64,000 nt of DNA from Pseudomonadota bacterium (GCA_023451735.1 JAEXYH010000036.1:124001-188000), one strand, 5' to 3'. Shown: positions 36,331-45,500, numbered from the stretch's first letter. The notes: generated by a model from the sequence alone, not told the origin. Translations and numbers: made by a program.

Positions 36331-36547
36331 CCTTACCAGTACATCCGTGGTGGAAAGCTAGAAAGCGTCTCGACTTCAGGACGCGTGCTTTGTTAAGCGG
36401 TCTTCAGCGATGCCGACGACGTATCTTCCAAAGAGCGATGTCGTCGGGACGATGACATCGGTCTATCGGCCTGCAGCAACCGCAGCGTCAGGCATGAATA
36501 CCCTCGCCGAAGACCGGTTTTCCTTTAGAAGCATGAGGGAAGCAGCC

Positions 36548-36577
36548 ATGCTGATCATCACCAATGATATTCCATAA
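36548..36577 (+). other. Nine-codon micro-ORF within a possible small RNA
   Basis: MLIITNDIP followed by TAA, preceded by GAGGGA at a ribosome-binding distance. It lies 35 bp before a strong intrinsic terminator (36613-36641) on the same strand, with no other gene feeding that terminator on the plus strand. It may be a leader peptide or part of a small RNA of roughly 100-250 nt. Speculative. Confidence 0.3.
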
Positions 36578-36612
36578 GCAAAGCTTCGCATGATGCCATC
36601 CAATCGAGGAAG

Positions 36613-36641
36613 GACCGGGCCTCTCAGCCCGGTCTTTTTTT
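36613..36641 (+). terminator. Rho-independent terminator
   Basis: GACCGGGC-CTCTCA-GCCCGGTC followed by seven T. A perfect 8-bp stem on the plus strand. It also lies just past the stop of the minus-strand gene at 36643 and may serve it weakly, as the reverse direction lacks a T-run. Confidence 0.9.
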
Positions 36642-36642
36642 G

Positions 36643-37038
36643 TCAGTCGATGACCTGCACGACGCGACGCGAGGAAGGCTCTACGATCACACGCTGCTGG
36701 TTGACGACGGCGTAAGCGTAGTTCGGATTCTCGGGAATTTGCTGGACGACCACGGTCTGCGGCAGAGGCGCGCCGACGGCAATGCGTTCCTGGACGACGA
36801 CACGTTCGGCCGGAACAGGCGCCTGCCTGACGTAGGTGACAACACGTTCCGGCGGCGGATCGATCGCGGTACCAGCGATTGCACCGACGACACCACCTAC
36901 TGCGGCCCCGACCGGTCCTCCCACGACCGCGCCGGTGACGGCACCGCCGGCGGCACCGGTTACGGTCGAGTTCTGCGCCAAGGCCGAGCCTGCGACGAGA
37001 ATTGCGGCACCTACGATGACAAGATGTTTGACTGACAT
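36643..37038 (-). CDS. Secreted DUF1236-like glycine-zipper protein
   Basis: 131 residues from ATG 37038, with GGAGGAA nearby. Signal peptide SVKHLVIVGAAILVAGSALA, cleaved at ALA-Q. Then comes a Gly/Ala zipper (AGGAVTGAVVGGPVGAAVGG) of the kind that inserts into or associates with membranes, and a C-terminal YAYAVVNQQRVIVEPSSRRV segment typical of DUF1236 proteins. A perfect EcfG-type promoter lies upstream, so it should be stress-induced. Confidence 0.82.
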   Translation of the reverse strand: MSVKHLVIVGAAILVAGSALAQNSTVTGAAGGAVTGAVVGGPVGAAVGGVVGAIAGTAIDPPPERVVTYVRQAPVPAERVVVQERIAVGAPLPQTVVVQQIPENPNYAYAVVNQQRVIVEPSSRRVVQVID

Positions 37039-37074
37039 GGAATTCCTCCGTTGTGCGCCTGAAGCGCGCCCATT

Positions 37075-37099
37075 AACGTGCTTTCCATCTTTTCGTTCC
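37075..37099 (-). promoter_or_regulatory. EcfG (general stress) promoter
   Basis: On the minus strand GGAAC-N16-CGTT exactly matches the general stress sigma-factor promoter of alphaproteobacteria. The predicted transcript start is about 30 bp before the ATG of the DUF1236-like gene. Confidence 0.75.
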
Positions 37100-37156
37100 C
37101 GCATCAGATCCGACAGATTTCGCCTTCAGTCTTCCCAAGCCGGCCGTACATGAGGA

Positions 37157-37327
37157 TTACCTAAAGGAATCAGCCCCGTACCATTCGAGCAGTGCTGATC
37201 GAGACCGTTGAGATTGAATCATCGTCTTAGAACTGCCGGCTAAGTCATTGAAATAGAGTCGCTTCAGTCTGGAACGAATCACCTGTCCGGCGATTGAATC
37301 GCCAACTGGTGATTTGGAGTAAAGCGT
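37157..37327. promoter_or_regulatory. Region upstream of the ku genes
   Basis: Holds the promoter of the ku pair. GGAAC at 37271-37275 is followed after 16 bp by GATT rather than CGTT, so an EcfG promoter is only a weak possibility. Confidence 0.3.
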
Positions 37328-38227
37328 ATGGCAGGCCATCGAGCGCAGTGGAAAGGCTTCATAAAATTTGGCGAGGTTTCCTGTGGGGTGGGTCTCTACA
37401 CCGCCGCCAGCACAGCCGAACGATTAACCTTCAATACGATCAACACCGCGACTGGCAACCGGGTGAACCGAGTGTTCATCGATAGCGATACCGAGGAGCC
37501 GGTGCCCAGGGAAGCGCAGATCAAGGGCTTTGAAATCGAGAACGGTCAGTATCTCCACATCGATCCGGAGGAGATTGCTGCAACCATTCCTCAGAGCGAC
37601 AAGACGCTCGAGATCGAAGCGTTTATCCCGTGCCGCGACGTCGATGACGTCTACTTCGACAAGCCCTACTATCTTGTTCCTGACAAGATGAGCTCTGAGG
37701 CGTTTGTGGCATTGCGCGATGCGATGAAGACTTCGAAAGTGGCCGCGATCGCTCGAACAGTGCTTTTCCGGCGCATGCGAACGGTGCTCATTCGCCCGCA
37801 TGGCAAGGGCATGATCGGGACAACGCTCAACTTCGACTACGAGGTTCGATCGAGCGCGAAGGCGTTCGAGGAGATGCCGACACTCAAGATCGATGGCGAG
37901 ATGCTGGAACTGGCCAAGCACATCATCTCGACCAAGAGGGGTGAATTCAATCCGACCGCTTTCGATGATCGATACGAGGCTGCGCTTGGTGCGCTCGTAA
38001 AGGCCAAGATCGAGGGCAAGGCTCTGCCAAAGCCGAAGAAGGTCGAAGTGTCCAGGCCGAAAGATTTGCTCGCAGCGCTTCGCAAGAGTGCGGGCATGAC
38101 GAAGGCTGCGGAAGACAAACCAAAGCGCGCAGCAGCCAACGCAAATGCTGGCAGGCAGCGCGCCGCGCGCGGGGCGGCGTCGAAGACCGCCTCTTCGAAA
38201 GCTGCCCCGCAGCGCAAGGCCAGCTAA
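37328..38227 (+). CDS. ku: Ku DNA end-binding protein (1)
   Basis: 299 residues. MAGHRAQWKGFIKFGEVSCG then VGLYTAAST open the Ku core; KPYYLVPDKMSSEAFVALRD and ELAKHIISTKRGEFNPTAFD are the Ku beta-barrel and bridge motifs. The basic Lys/Ala-rich tail (about 250-299) is of the kind that contacts DNA or LigD. It binds double-strand ends for non-homologous end joining. The second ku starts 12 bp after it. No ligD is visible in the window. Confidence 0.95.
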   Translation: MAGHRAQWKGFIKFGEVSCGVGLYTAASTAERLTFNTINTATGNRVNRVFIDSDTEEPVPREAQIKGFEIENGQYLHIDPEEIAATIPQSDKTLEIEAFIPCRDVDDVYFDKPYYLVPDKMSSEAFVALRDAMKTSKVAAIARTVLFRRMRTVLIRPHGKGMIGTTLNFDYEVRSSAKAFEEMPTLKIDGEMLELAKHIISTKRGEFNPTAFDDRYEAALGALVKAKIEGKALPKPKKVEVSRPKDLLAALRKSAGMTKAAEDKPKRAAANANAGRQRAARGAASKTASSKAAPQRKAS

Positions 38228-38239
38228 GGAGATCGCCAG

Positions 38240-39055
38240 ATGCCACGTCCGTATTGGAAGGGATACCTCAAGCTGTCCTTGGTGACCTGTCCGGTCAATA
38301 TGACACCAGCCACATCAGAGAGCGAGAAGGTGCGCTTTCACACGCTTAACAAGGAGACGGGCAACCGCGTTGTTTCCCAGTATGTCGATTCCGTTACGGG
38401 AAAGCCGGTGAAGGACGACGATGAGGCCAAGGGCTATGCTCGCGGAGAAAACGACTACATCGTTTTGACCGAGGACGATCTCGACACCGTCCAACTCGAC
38501 ACTGTGAAAACCATAGACATCGAAAAGTTCGTCCCGGCCGACAGCATCGAATGGGTGTATCTGGAAAAGCCGCATTATCTAATGCCCGACGATCCGGTCG
38601 GCCAGGAGGCGTTTGCCGTTATTCGGGATGCGATGGAGGCGGATGACGTGGTCGGTATATCGAAGCTGGTGATCGGGCGGCGGGAACGGGCGGTGGTCCT
38701 TGAACCACGCGGCGAAGGCATCGTGCTGTGGACATTGAGGTTTGGTGACGAGGTCCGCCCGCAAGAAAGTTACTTCGACGACATCAACGATAATGCCGAG
38801 CCTGAGCTTGTCCCGATGGTTCAAAAGCTGATCAAGCAGAAGACGCAAAAGTGGTCTCCAGCCATGGCTTCCGATCCGATCCAGGAGGCGCTGCTATCCA
38901 TCATCGCCGAAAAGAAGAAGGCGCTTAAGCCCACGAAGAAGTCTCGGCCTAAGAGCGAAGGCGATATGCCGGCCAGGAATAATGTCATCAACATCATGGA
39001 CGCCCTGCGTCAGAGCATTGCGGCGGAAAAGAAGAGCAGCAGGAAAGGTGGCTGA
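38240..39055 (+). CDS. ku: Ku DNA end-binding protein (2)
   Basis: 271 residues. PRPYWKGYLKLSLVTCPVNM, then VRFHTLNKETGNRVVSQYVD, and EKPHYLMPDDPVGQEAFAVI, GRRERAVVLEPRGEGIVLWT. This is a full second Ku, clearly divergent from the first, with a Lys-rich tail. Rhizobia commonly carry several ku genes whose products may heterodimerise. AAGGAG lies just upstream. Its stop overlaps the next gene by one base. Confidence 0.95.
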   Translation: MPRPYWKGYLKLSLVTCPVNMTPATSESEKVRFHTLNKETGNRVVSQYVDSVTGKPVKDDDEAKGYARGENDYIVLTEDDLDTVQLDTVKTIDIEKFVPADSIEWVYLEKPHYLMPDDPVGQEAFAVIRDAMEADDVVGISKLVIGRRERAVVLEPRGEGIVLWTLRFGDEVRPQESYFDDINDNAEPELVPMVQKLIKQKTQKWSPAMASDPIQEALLSIIAEKKKALKPTKKSRPKSEGDMPARNNVINIMDALRQSIAAEKKSSRKGG

Positions 39056-39372
39056 TGGAGAATTTTCGGGAGATCCAATTGTGCGAACCCGCCCCCTTTA
39101 TCTACTTCGAAAATGGGCAGCTCGCGATCACGGATGGGGCAACAGTGTGGATGGTTATAGTCACCTGCGAAGCCATGAAGGCCACCGCTCCCCCGCCAGA
39201 GAAATCGTTGCGACGACTGGTCCGCTATGCGGAGTTCTATCGCGACCTGGCGGCGTCCGTCATCCGCCGTGGCGGCGATGATGACGGCAAGGTATGGATT
39301 CGCGAATCTGACGTGCTGGCAGCGAGACGTGCCCCAGCGATGATCAAGCCGCCTGCAGAACGCCGCATCTAG
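39055..39372 (+). CDS. Hypothetical protein cotranscribed with ku
   Basis: 105 residues. LCEPAPFIYFENGQLAITDG, then an RLVRYAEFYRDLAASVIRRG helix. Start overlaps the ku2 stop (TGATGG), so it is translationally coupled. No recognised domain. The coupling suggests a role with Ku or simple hitch-hiking. Confidence 0.65.
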   Translation: MENFREIQLCEPAPFIYFENGQLAITDGATVWMVIVTCEAMKATAPPPEKSLRRLVRYAEFYRDLAASVIRRGGDDDGKVWIRESDVLAARRAPAMIKPPAERRI

Positions 39373-39460
39373 GGGCTCCTGTATGCGACAAGCTAAAGTA
39401 CTTCCGTCTGGGGCAACGCATCGGCACAACTGCTTCGCAATCCCGCGTGATCTTGACCTT

Positions 39461-39769
39461 CTACCCTCGTAGCGGGCGCACGACTATCGTTTCTTCCAAG
39501 GTTCCTCCTTTGGCGAGGACGCCTGTGACATCTCGTGATGCTGCGCAGCAGATTTTGACGCGGTCGAACTGTCGCTGTGCTTCTTTCAAGCGGTGTGCGC
39601 TTGCAATCGGTCTGTCTACAACCTTCTTGAGTACCCGAACCACGGCTGCGGCAGCCTCCCGCAATTTGGGCTCTTCAGCAGCTTCTGCGATCTCGAGGGA
39701 AAGCACGTACATTCTTCTGAAACTACGAATGTTTTCCGCAGCACGAAGCCAATCATCATGTTTGGTCAT
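39461..39769 (-). CDS. Hypothetical helical protein
   Basis: 102 residues: MTKHDDWLRAAENIRSFRRM, then VLSLEIAEAAEEPKLREAAA, a predominantly helical protein with two Cys (ICCAAS). No recognised family. Convergent with the ku operon. Confidence 0.55.
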   Translation of the reverse strand: MTKHDDWLRAAENIRSFRRMYVLSLEIAEAAEEPKLREAAAAVVRVLKKVVDRPIASAHRLKEAQRQFDRVKICCAASRDVTGVLAKGGTLEETIVVRPLRG

Positions 39770-40082
39770 TCCGCGAGAGATAGGCCGCGCGCAATAGAAG
39801 TCATCCGGCGATGGAAAGCATAGTCAAGCTCATGTTAACGAATTAGAAACCACTCATGGATCGTTACTGTGCAGCGGCTCGTCGAAGTCGCCCAAGACCA
39901 GGTGGCAGTCTGAACGGGTTCGATCACATACGAGGGACGCCAAGGTCTACTCGGGTCGTGCAAGTCGACGGCTGGATCTAGCCGGATGCCAGACTTTCAA
40001 ACAAATCCTCAACCTTGCCGGGAACAGCAGCGGCTTTTTTCGGTTGACTAACCGTGAGCAGGCGCAACAACGGAGAACAAGA
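39770..40082. other. Gap upstream of response regulator
   Basis: 313 bp with promoters presumably for both flanking genes. No clear hexamers, palindrome or small gene recognised. Confidence 0.4.
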
Positions 40083-40502
40083 ATGTCCTACAATGTGCTC
40101 ATCGTGGAAGACCAACCCTTGATCGCACTCAACCTTGAGGATGCGATCATGGAACTCGGACACCGCTCGGCTGGGATTGCAACCAATATGTACCAGGCGC
40201 TTATGCTTGCTGAGGATATCGACATTGCTTTCGTCGACGTCAATCTGGAGGATGGTCCGACCGGTCCCATTGTCGGACGAACGCTAGCCGATGCCGATGT
40301 CGCCGTCCTGTTCATGACCAGCGATCCCGGTGCATTGCGCGGCGGTGTACCTGGCGCCCTGGGCGTGATGAAAAAGCCGATGATGGATCTGGAGCTCGTC
40401 GAAGCGATCCAATACGTCGCTGATCGCCGTGGCGGATCGCAAACAGTCCCTGCCCCGAAATCGCTGATGCAGTTCGACGAGAATTCCCTCTCGACCACCT
40501 AG
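40083..40502 (+). CDS. Single-domain response regulator
   Basis: 139 residues. VLIVEDQPLIALNLEDAIME, phospho-Asp in IDIAFVDVNLEDG, Thr/Ser in VLFMTSDPG, Lys in GVMKKPMMD. Same type as the receivers paired with HWE kinases, but with no adjacent kinase on its strand; it is an orphan. The family includes receivers that modulate the general stress or cell-cycle relays. Confidence 0.85.
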   Translation: MSYNVLIVEDQPLIALNLEDAIMELGHRSAGIATNMYQALMLAEDIDIAFVDVNLEDGPTGPIVGRTLADADVAVLFMTSDPGALRGGVPGALGVMKKPMMDLELVEAIQYVADRRGGSQTVPAPKSLMQFDENSLSTT

Positions 40503-40556
40503 GAAACAAAGCTGAATCCTGCCGGAACAAGTCGACCTCTGGCGGGTTCAGCGTCC

Positions 40557-41537
40557 ATGAAAAATCAAACCCTCGCCGCCCTCGCCTTTTCCCTCGTCAG
40601 CACAGCAGCTTATGCGCAGGATATCACTGCCGATATGGTCAATTCGGCCGCTATCGACGGTATAGCGGCGGAGCGGCCCACCGAAACACCGAAGGAGCCA
40701 GATCCGGCTATCGTACGGCTTCAGGTGCTGCTTGACCGCGCCGGAGCCTCCCCGGGCGTCATCGACGGCTTCTACGGCGAGAATGTCAGTAAGGCGATCG
40801 CGGGTATCGAAGCGATGAACGGGCTGCCGGTTGACGGTAAGCTCGATCCCGAGGTCGTGGCGCGGATAGAGAATGGTCAGCCGTTGGTCGGGGGTTATGA
40901 GATCACCGTCGACGATGGCAAGGACATCGTGAAATCCATTCCCGAGGACTACGCCGAGCAGGCGTCCATGGAGCATCTCGGTTTCACATCCGTGGCGGAA
41001 AAGTTATCAGAACGGTTCCACATGGACATTGATCTGCTGAGGGCACATAATCCGGGATCACACTTTGCCGCGGGTGAAACCGTCTTCGTCACGGCGCCGG
41101 ATCGGCCTCGCGAAGGTAGTGTGAAGCGTATCGAAGCCCACGTTCGGTCGGGACAAGTGTTCGCCTATGACGAAAACGATAGGATTATTGCCGTCTACCC
41201 GGCGACGATCGGCAGCGATGACAATCCGTCGCCATCAGGCGCCCACAAGGTCAACGGTGTCGCACGTATGCCGAAATACACCTACAATCCGAAGGTCAAC
41301 TTCCAGCAGGGCCAAAACAAAAAGGTTTTGAACTTGCCGAGCGGGCCGAACAATCCGGTCGGTACCGTCTGGATCGATCTGTCCGAACCGACTTACGGCA
41401 TTCATGGCACGCCGGAGCCCACCAAGATCGACAAGGCCGGTTCGCATGGCTGCATCCGCCTTGCGAACTGGGATGTAGAGGAATTGGCGGGAATGGTGAA
41501 GCCGGGCGTGACGGTCGACATCATACCGCAGGAATGA
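40557..41537 (+). CDS. L,D-transpeptidase with peptidoglycan-binding domain
   Basis: 326 residues. Signal peptide MKNQTLAALAFSLVSTAAYA. PG_binding_1-like repeat at about 45-105 (LQVLLDRAGASPGVIDGFYG). LysM-like segment near 140 (ERFHMDIDLLRAHNPGSHFA). YkuD catalytic domain from about 195, ending YGIHGTPEP...GSHGCIRLANWDVEELA with the catalytic Cys and His. It forms 3-3 crosslinks or attaches proteins to peptidoglycan in the periplasm. GGAAC-N16-GGTT lies so close to the ATG that it is unlikely to be its promoter. Confidence 0.92.
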   Translation: MKNQTLAALAFSLVSTAAYAQDITADMVNSAAIDGIAAERPTETPKEPDPAIVRLQVLLDRAGASPGVIDGFYGENVSKAIAGIEAMNGLPVDGKLDPEVVARIENGQPLVGGYEITVDDGKDIVKSIPEDYAEQASMEHLGFTSVAEKLSERFHMDIDLLRAHNPGSHFAAGETVFVTAPDRPREGSVKRIEAHVRSGQVFAYDENDRIIAVYPATIGSDDNPSPSGAHKVNGVARMPKYTYNPKVNFQQGQNKKVLNLPSGPNNPVGTVWIDLSEPTYGIHGTPEPTKIDKAGSHGCIRLANWDVEELAGMVKPGVTVDIIPQE

Positions 41538-41669
41538 TCCTCCGGCCTCTTCGCTGCAGAACCTTTGCGAGTATGGCGATAAACCCCAGAACCCCCGCGC
41601 TCAGGTCCCAGTCAGGCCCTTCCTCATGCGCTCGTTTTTCCACGAAGGCTCGAGCCAGGCCCGGTCACT

Positions 41670-42944
41670 CTATCTGCTTCCTGTCACTCTCGATCCGAAT
41701 ATCCACCGATCCTTACCTCGTGCCTTCGCTTCGTAGAGCAGCTTGTCGGCTTCCTCCCCAAGCTGCTCGAGATCGGACTTTGCCGCAGTCCAGACGCCCC
41801 CGACCGTGGCCCGCACTTCCGCCCCATCGATAATAGGGACGCGCATCGCGTCCACGACCCTCTTGGCAATCTCCTCGCCTATCCGCGCGCCTCCGCACAC
41901 GACCAACACGAATTCATCACCGCCGGCCCGGCAGACCAGGTCCGTCTCGCGAACCGCTTTTTTCAATCGGCTCGCCGTTTCGATGAGAACCTTGTCACCC
42001 ACGGGGTGCCCATGCGTGTCATTCACTTGCTTGAACCCGTCGAGATCGACGGCGAGGAGCGACCAGCCGTTCGGAGATGAGATCTGTTCGAAGCGGCTTT
42101 GTAGCCCGCGACGATTGAGCAGCCCGGTCAGTAGGTCCGTCTCGGAACTGAGCTGCGATGCTTTCAGCCGTTCGTGCTCTTCTGTGAAGTCGATGGCGAC
42201 GCCGACGATTCTTCGAGGCGTGCCGTCCACGTTTCGAAGCAGGCGCCGATCGCATCGCATCCAGCGTTCGCCATCAACTGTGTCGAGCCGATATTCCGCC
42301 ACAGACTGGTCGACGGTGCCGCTAAGAAGCGGAGTGAGGTCGGCTGCCGGGGCGTCCTGCGGGTTCATCTTGGCCAGGTAGTTTGCCAGATCGAGACGCG
42401 CTGCGGCCGGACCTCCGATGAATTGCGCCAGCCGGTCGGATGTCTCGAAGTTTTCCGCACTTATATCCATGTGCCAGAAACCGCCGCGCAACGCCTCCAT
42501 TGCAAGCTCCAGCTGCGCCGCCTTTTCAGCGAGCTGGCGCTCGTGCTCCTTGTGAACCGTAATGTCCTCGATCTGTGAGAGGAAGCGCACCACCCTCCCC
42601 GACGCGTCGCGCATAGCGGCAACGTGGATTAGAACGTGAACGATCCGTTCGTCCGGGCGAATGTATCGCTTTTCGATCGTGTAGCCGTCTCGAAGGCCCG
42701 CGAGTACTTCCCTGAACAGAGAGAGATCGGCTTCTAGATCGTCGGGATGCGTGAAGTCCGCAAACGGTGTACCGGTCAGTTCGTGAAGAGGTATACCCAC
42801 GAGCTTGGAAAACGCCTCGTTGCCACGCTGGATGCGACCTTTGATGTCCACGACAGCAACGCCGATCGGGGCGTGGTCGAATGCGAAGTCGAACAAGGCG
42901 AGCCGGACCTCCGCACTGTCTCTCGAGGGATGGTCATGATCCAC
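41670..42944 (-). CDS. Diguanylate cyclase with two PAS domains
   Basis: About 424 residues. PAS at about 18-135 (SKLVGIPLHELTGTPFADFT, VRFLSQIEDITVHKEHE), a second PAS about 145-255 (VGVAIDFTEEHERLK), then GGDEF from about 265 (DLLTGLLNRRGLQSRFEQI). The catalytic AGGDEF is intact, and an inhibitory RETD site lies five residues upstream, so it should make c-di-GMP and be product-inhibited. No membrane segment. Start at GTG 42944 fits AGGAGG five bases upstream better than GTG 42950. Confidence 0.92.
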   Translation of the reverse strand: MDHDHPSRDSAEVRLALFDFAFDHAPIGVAVVDIKGRIQRGNEAFSKLVGIPLHELTGTPFADFTHPDDLEADLSLFREVLAGLRDGYTIEKRYIRPDERIVHVLIHVAAMRDASGRVVRFLSQIEDITVHKEHERQLAEKAAQLELAMEALRGGFWHMDISAENFETSDRLAQFIGGPAAARLDLANYLAKMNPQDAPAADLTPLLSGTVDQSVAEYRLDTVDGERWMRCDRRLLRNVDGTPRRIVGVAIDFTEEHERLKASQLSSETDLLTGLLNRRGLQSRFEQISSPNGWSLLAVDLDGFKQVNDTHGHPVGDKVLIETASRLKKAVRETDLVCRAGGDEFVLVVCGGARIGEEIAKRVVDAMRVPIIDGAEVRATVGGVWTAAKSDLEQLGEEADKLLYEAKARGKDRWIFGSRVTGSR

Positions 42945-43143
42945 GGACACCTCCTGCTATGCTTCATCTATGGATGCTTGATTAGCAAACATAGATACGC
43001 ATGGCGGCAGAGCAAGGTGGTCGGCTAATGGTGATGGGAGGAAAGCCACCGGCCAATGGAGGCTTCCAGGATATTGGACTGCCAAGCCTTACTGTGGTGT
43101 TGAGTGTTGGTGTTATGGCCTGCATCGCAAGCCTTCCCGAATG

Positions 43144-43527
43144 TCATCCAGAAACAGGACCATCTTCCGGATGCTTGCCGGCTTCAAACATCACTTGTCG
43201 CAGACGCTCCATCAACTCTTTTTCGTCATAAGGCTTCGCAAGCATTGGCTTGGCGTAGCTTGCAACCAGTTCCGTCTCGCCATATCCCGTCGTGAAAACG
43301 AACGGACGGCCCATTTCGACCAGCATGTCGGCAAGTGGCAGAGACAGTTCGTCGTGCAGTTTGAGATCAACGATCGCGACGTCGAACTCGAGGTTTTTTG
43401 CAAGTTCCATGGCGTTTTGCAGGCGCCCGGCAATTCCTGCGATCTGATGACCGAAGTCTTGCAAACTCGCCTCGAGGGAGAAAGCGATAATCGCCTCATC
43501 CTCAACAATTAGGACTCGAAGTCCCAT
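43144..43527 (-). CDS. Single-domain response regulator
   Basis: 127 residues. VLIVEDEAIIAFSLEASLQD, phospho-Asp in FDVAIVDLKLHDE, Thr in FVFTTGYGE, Lys in PMLAKPYDEKEL. Receiver-only protein, similar to the others in this region. It lies upstream of the diguanylate cyclase on the same strand but about 200 bp from it. Confidence 0.88.
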   Translation of the reverse strand: MGLRVLIVEDEAIIAFSLEASLQDFGHQIAGIAGRLQNAMELAKNLEFDVAIVDLKLHDELSLPLADMLVEMGRPFVFTTGYGETELVASYAKPMLAKPYDEKELMERLRQVMFEAGKHPEDGPVSG

Positions 43528-43665
43528 GTCGATATCCTTCCACAGCGTGAACCAGATTATCCTGATCACAGCAGGCGACAGTTATCGACCAACACATGCT
43601 AGAGCAGAACATCTGCATCTTTAGTCGCCGCGGATCTCGCATCAAGACCGTGCCACCATTTTCAT

Positions 43666-44037
43666 TCAGGCAGGCACGCCGAGTGCCTCAAGGGACCTGA
43701 AGAGCTCGGTCTCGCCGACGGGTTTCGTCAGGAATTTCGCGCTCTCGGGAAGGTTGGCGGGATCAGGATTGTACCGGCCGGAGATGATGACGATCTTGCA
43801 GTCCGGCCAGCGCTCGCAGACGCGGCGCGCGAGCTCCAGCCCGTTCATCGAACCGGGCATGTCGATGTCGGTTACAAGTGCGCCGATCCGCGTGTCCTCC
43901 AGGATCGACCAGGCCTCGTCGGCATTGGCCGCATCCAGCACATGGTATCCGGCGTCAACCAGGGTGTCGACCAGGTCCAGCCTGATGAGGCCGTCGTCTT
44001 CCACCACCAGGAGCGGCGTCTTGCTTGAAGTTGTCAT
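43666..44037 (-). CDS. Single-domain response regulator paired with HWE kinase
   Basis: About 123 residues from ATG 44037 (a TTG at 44043 would overlap the kinase stop). LLVVEDDGLIRLDLVDTLVD, phospho-Asp in ALVTDIDMPGSMNGLELARR, IVIISGRYN, FLTKPVGETE. It directly follows the kinase ending at 44040 and is its likely cognate receiver. The TDIDMPGSM block is shared with the receiver at 33036, pointing to duplication of kinase-receiver pairs. Confidence 0.9.
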   Translation of the reverse strand: MTTSSKTPLLVVEDDGLIRLDLVDTLVDAGYHVLDAANADEAWSILEDTRIGALVTDIDMPGSMNGLELARRVCERWPDCKIVIISGRYNPDPANLPESAKFLTKPVGETELFRSLEALGVPA

Positions 44038-44039
44038 TG

Positions 44040-45500
44040 TCAATGCTCCTGCTGGAAACCGGCCAGATCTGCCGATATGGAGAAACGGATCCCGTCTGGT
44101 TCATAGTCGTAAGAGAGTTTTCCGTCACCGGCGCCGTTGAGGCCAGCATTGATCAGCCTGCGGCCGGTTCCGTCTACGTTGGCTGGTGCGACTGGCGGAC
44201 CGCCGGTTTCTTTCCATTCGAGCTTGAAGCGGTCTCGATGCGCTCCCCCGACGCGCCAAGTCAGGGAAACCCGCCCTTCAGCCGACGACAATGCCCCGTA
44301 TTTCACCGCATTGGTGGCAAGCTCGTGAAGGATCAGCGAAAGCGACAGCGCAGGGCGAGATCCGACCCGCAGGTTGGGGCCTGACACATCTATTTGCGGA
44401 TTGCTCGGGTCATCGTGGATGGCCATCATCTGCGCCACCAGATCGCCGACGCGTGAGTGGCCAGTACCGCCCTCGAGGATCGTATCGTGAGATCGGCTCA
44501 GCACAGCTATGCGGTCGCTCAGGCTGCGTCGCGCGGTCTGCATGTCGGGGGCGTAACGCAGTGTCTGGGAGGCAATCGCCTGGACCATGGCGAGCTGGTT
44601 CTTTAGCCTATGTCCCAGCTCAAAGGCCAAAAGCTCGCGATGCTTTTCCTCGGCCCGCAACTCCGTGACGTCGCGAGCCTGCACAAGGATACCGCTCACG
44701 CAGCCTTCCGGCCCGCGCATCGGCTGGTAGACGAGGTCAATCAACCGGTTCTGTTGCTCGCCCTCCGGGCCGCGGTTCAACTGAACCGGCAAGTTCTTTG
44801 CGATGAATGGCTCGCCTGTCTGGTACACGCCATCGAGGATGTCGATGAACCCTTGGCGAACCACCTCGGATACGGCCTCGGCGACCGTCTTGCCGAGAAT
44901 GTCGCGACCAACACCAATCATCGAATAGTATTCTTCGTTTGCATATTCGAATACATGATCCTTGCCGCTCAGCATGGCGATGCCGCCCGGATTGAGTTCG
45001 AACACCTGCGTGAAGCGCTCTTTTAGGCTTTCCTGCTGCTTGCGGGCTCGCACTTCCGCAGTGGTCTCCGTACATGCGCAGAACATTCCCAGTACTGTCC
45101 CCCACGGATCACGAACCGGCGTGTAGGAAAACGCAAAGTGGGTCTCCTCCGGGTAACCCTTCCGATGCATTGTGAACTGTATGTCGTTCATGGACGTTCC
45201 CCGGCCGGCATAGGCTGCGGAGATGATTGGTTCAACCTCATCCCAGATGTCGTGCCATAGATCCCGGAAATTGCCACCGAAGGCGGAAGGATGCCGGTTG
45301 CCACACATGGCGGCGTAGCCGTCATTGTAGAGGGTGGTCTGTTCAGGACCCCAGACGATTAACATCGGCTGCAAAGAGCCGAGCATGACGCTGGTCAGCG
45401 TCTTCAGTTCCGGCGACCAGCTCGTCTGCGGCCCGAGCGGCGAGTTTGCCCAGTCGAAGTCTCGGAAGATCGATCCGCAGCTTGTGTCGTTAATATGCAT
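44040..45500 (-). CDS. Soluble HWE histidine kinase with PAS domains
   Basis: About 486 residues, no membrane segment. N-terminal PAS-like region FRDFDWANSPLGPQTSWSPE, a motif of small-molecule- or light-type rhizobial kinases; second PAS about 165-285. HWE His in LLAFELGHRLKNQLAMVQAI near 300, HELATNAVKYGAL, W-x-E in LEWKETGG. ATG 45500 or GTG 45506 may be the start. Forms an operon with the receiver at 43666. Confidence 0.9.
   Translation of the reverse strand: MHINDTSCGSIFRDFDWANSPLGPQTSWSPELKTLTSVMLGSLQPMLIVWGPEQTTLYNDGYAAMCGNRHPSAFGGNFRDLWHDIWDEVEPIISAAYAGRGTSMNDIQFTMHRKGYPEETHFAFSYTPVRDPWGTVLGMFCACTETTAEVRARKQQESLKERFTQVFELNPGGIAMLSGKDHVFEYANEEYYSMIGVGRDILGKTVAEAVSEVVRQGFIDILDGVYQTGEPFIAKNLPVQLNRGPEGEQQNRLIDLVYQPMRGPEGCVSGILVQARDVTELRAEEKHRELLAFELGHRLKNQLAMVQAIASQTLRYAPDMQTARRSLSDRIAVLSRSHDTILEGGTGHSRVGDLVAQMMAIHDDPSNPQIDVSGPNLRVGSRPALSLSLILHELATNAVKYGALSSAEGRVSLTWRVGGAHRDRFKLEWKETGGPPVAPANVDGTGRRLINAGLNGAGDGKLSYDYEPDGIRFSISADLAGFQQEH

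Noticed and set aside
37271..37295. EcfG promoter for the ku genes
   Set aside because: GGAAC is present but the -10 reads GATT at 16 bp and ATTG at 17 bp, two mismatches; kept only as a weak possibility.
40524..40548. GGAAC-N16-GGTT as a stress promoter for the L,D-transpeptidase
   Set aside because: It ends nine bases before the ATG, leaving no room for a ribosome-binding site in the transcript.
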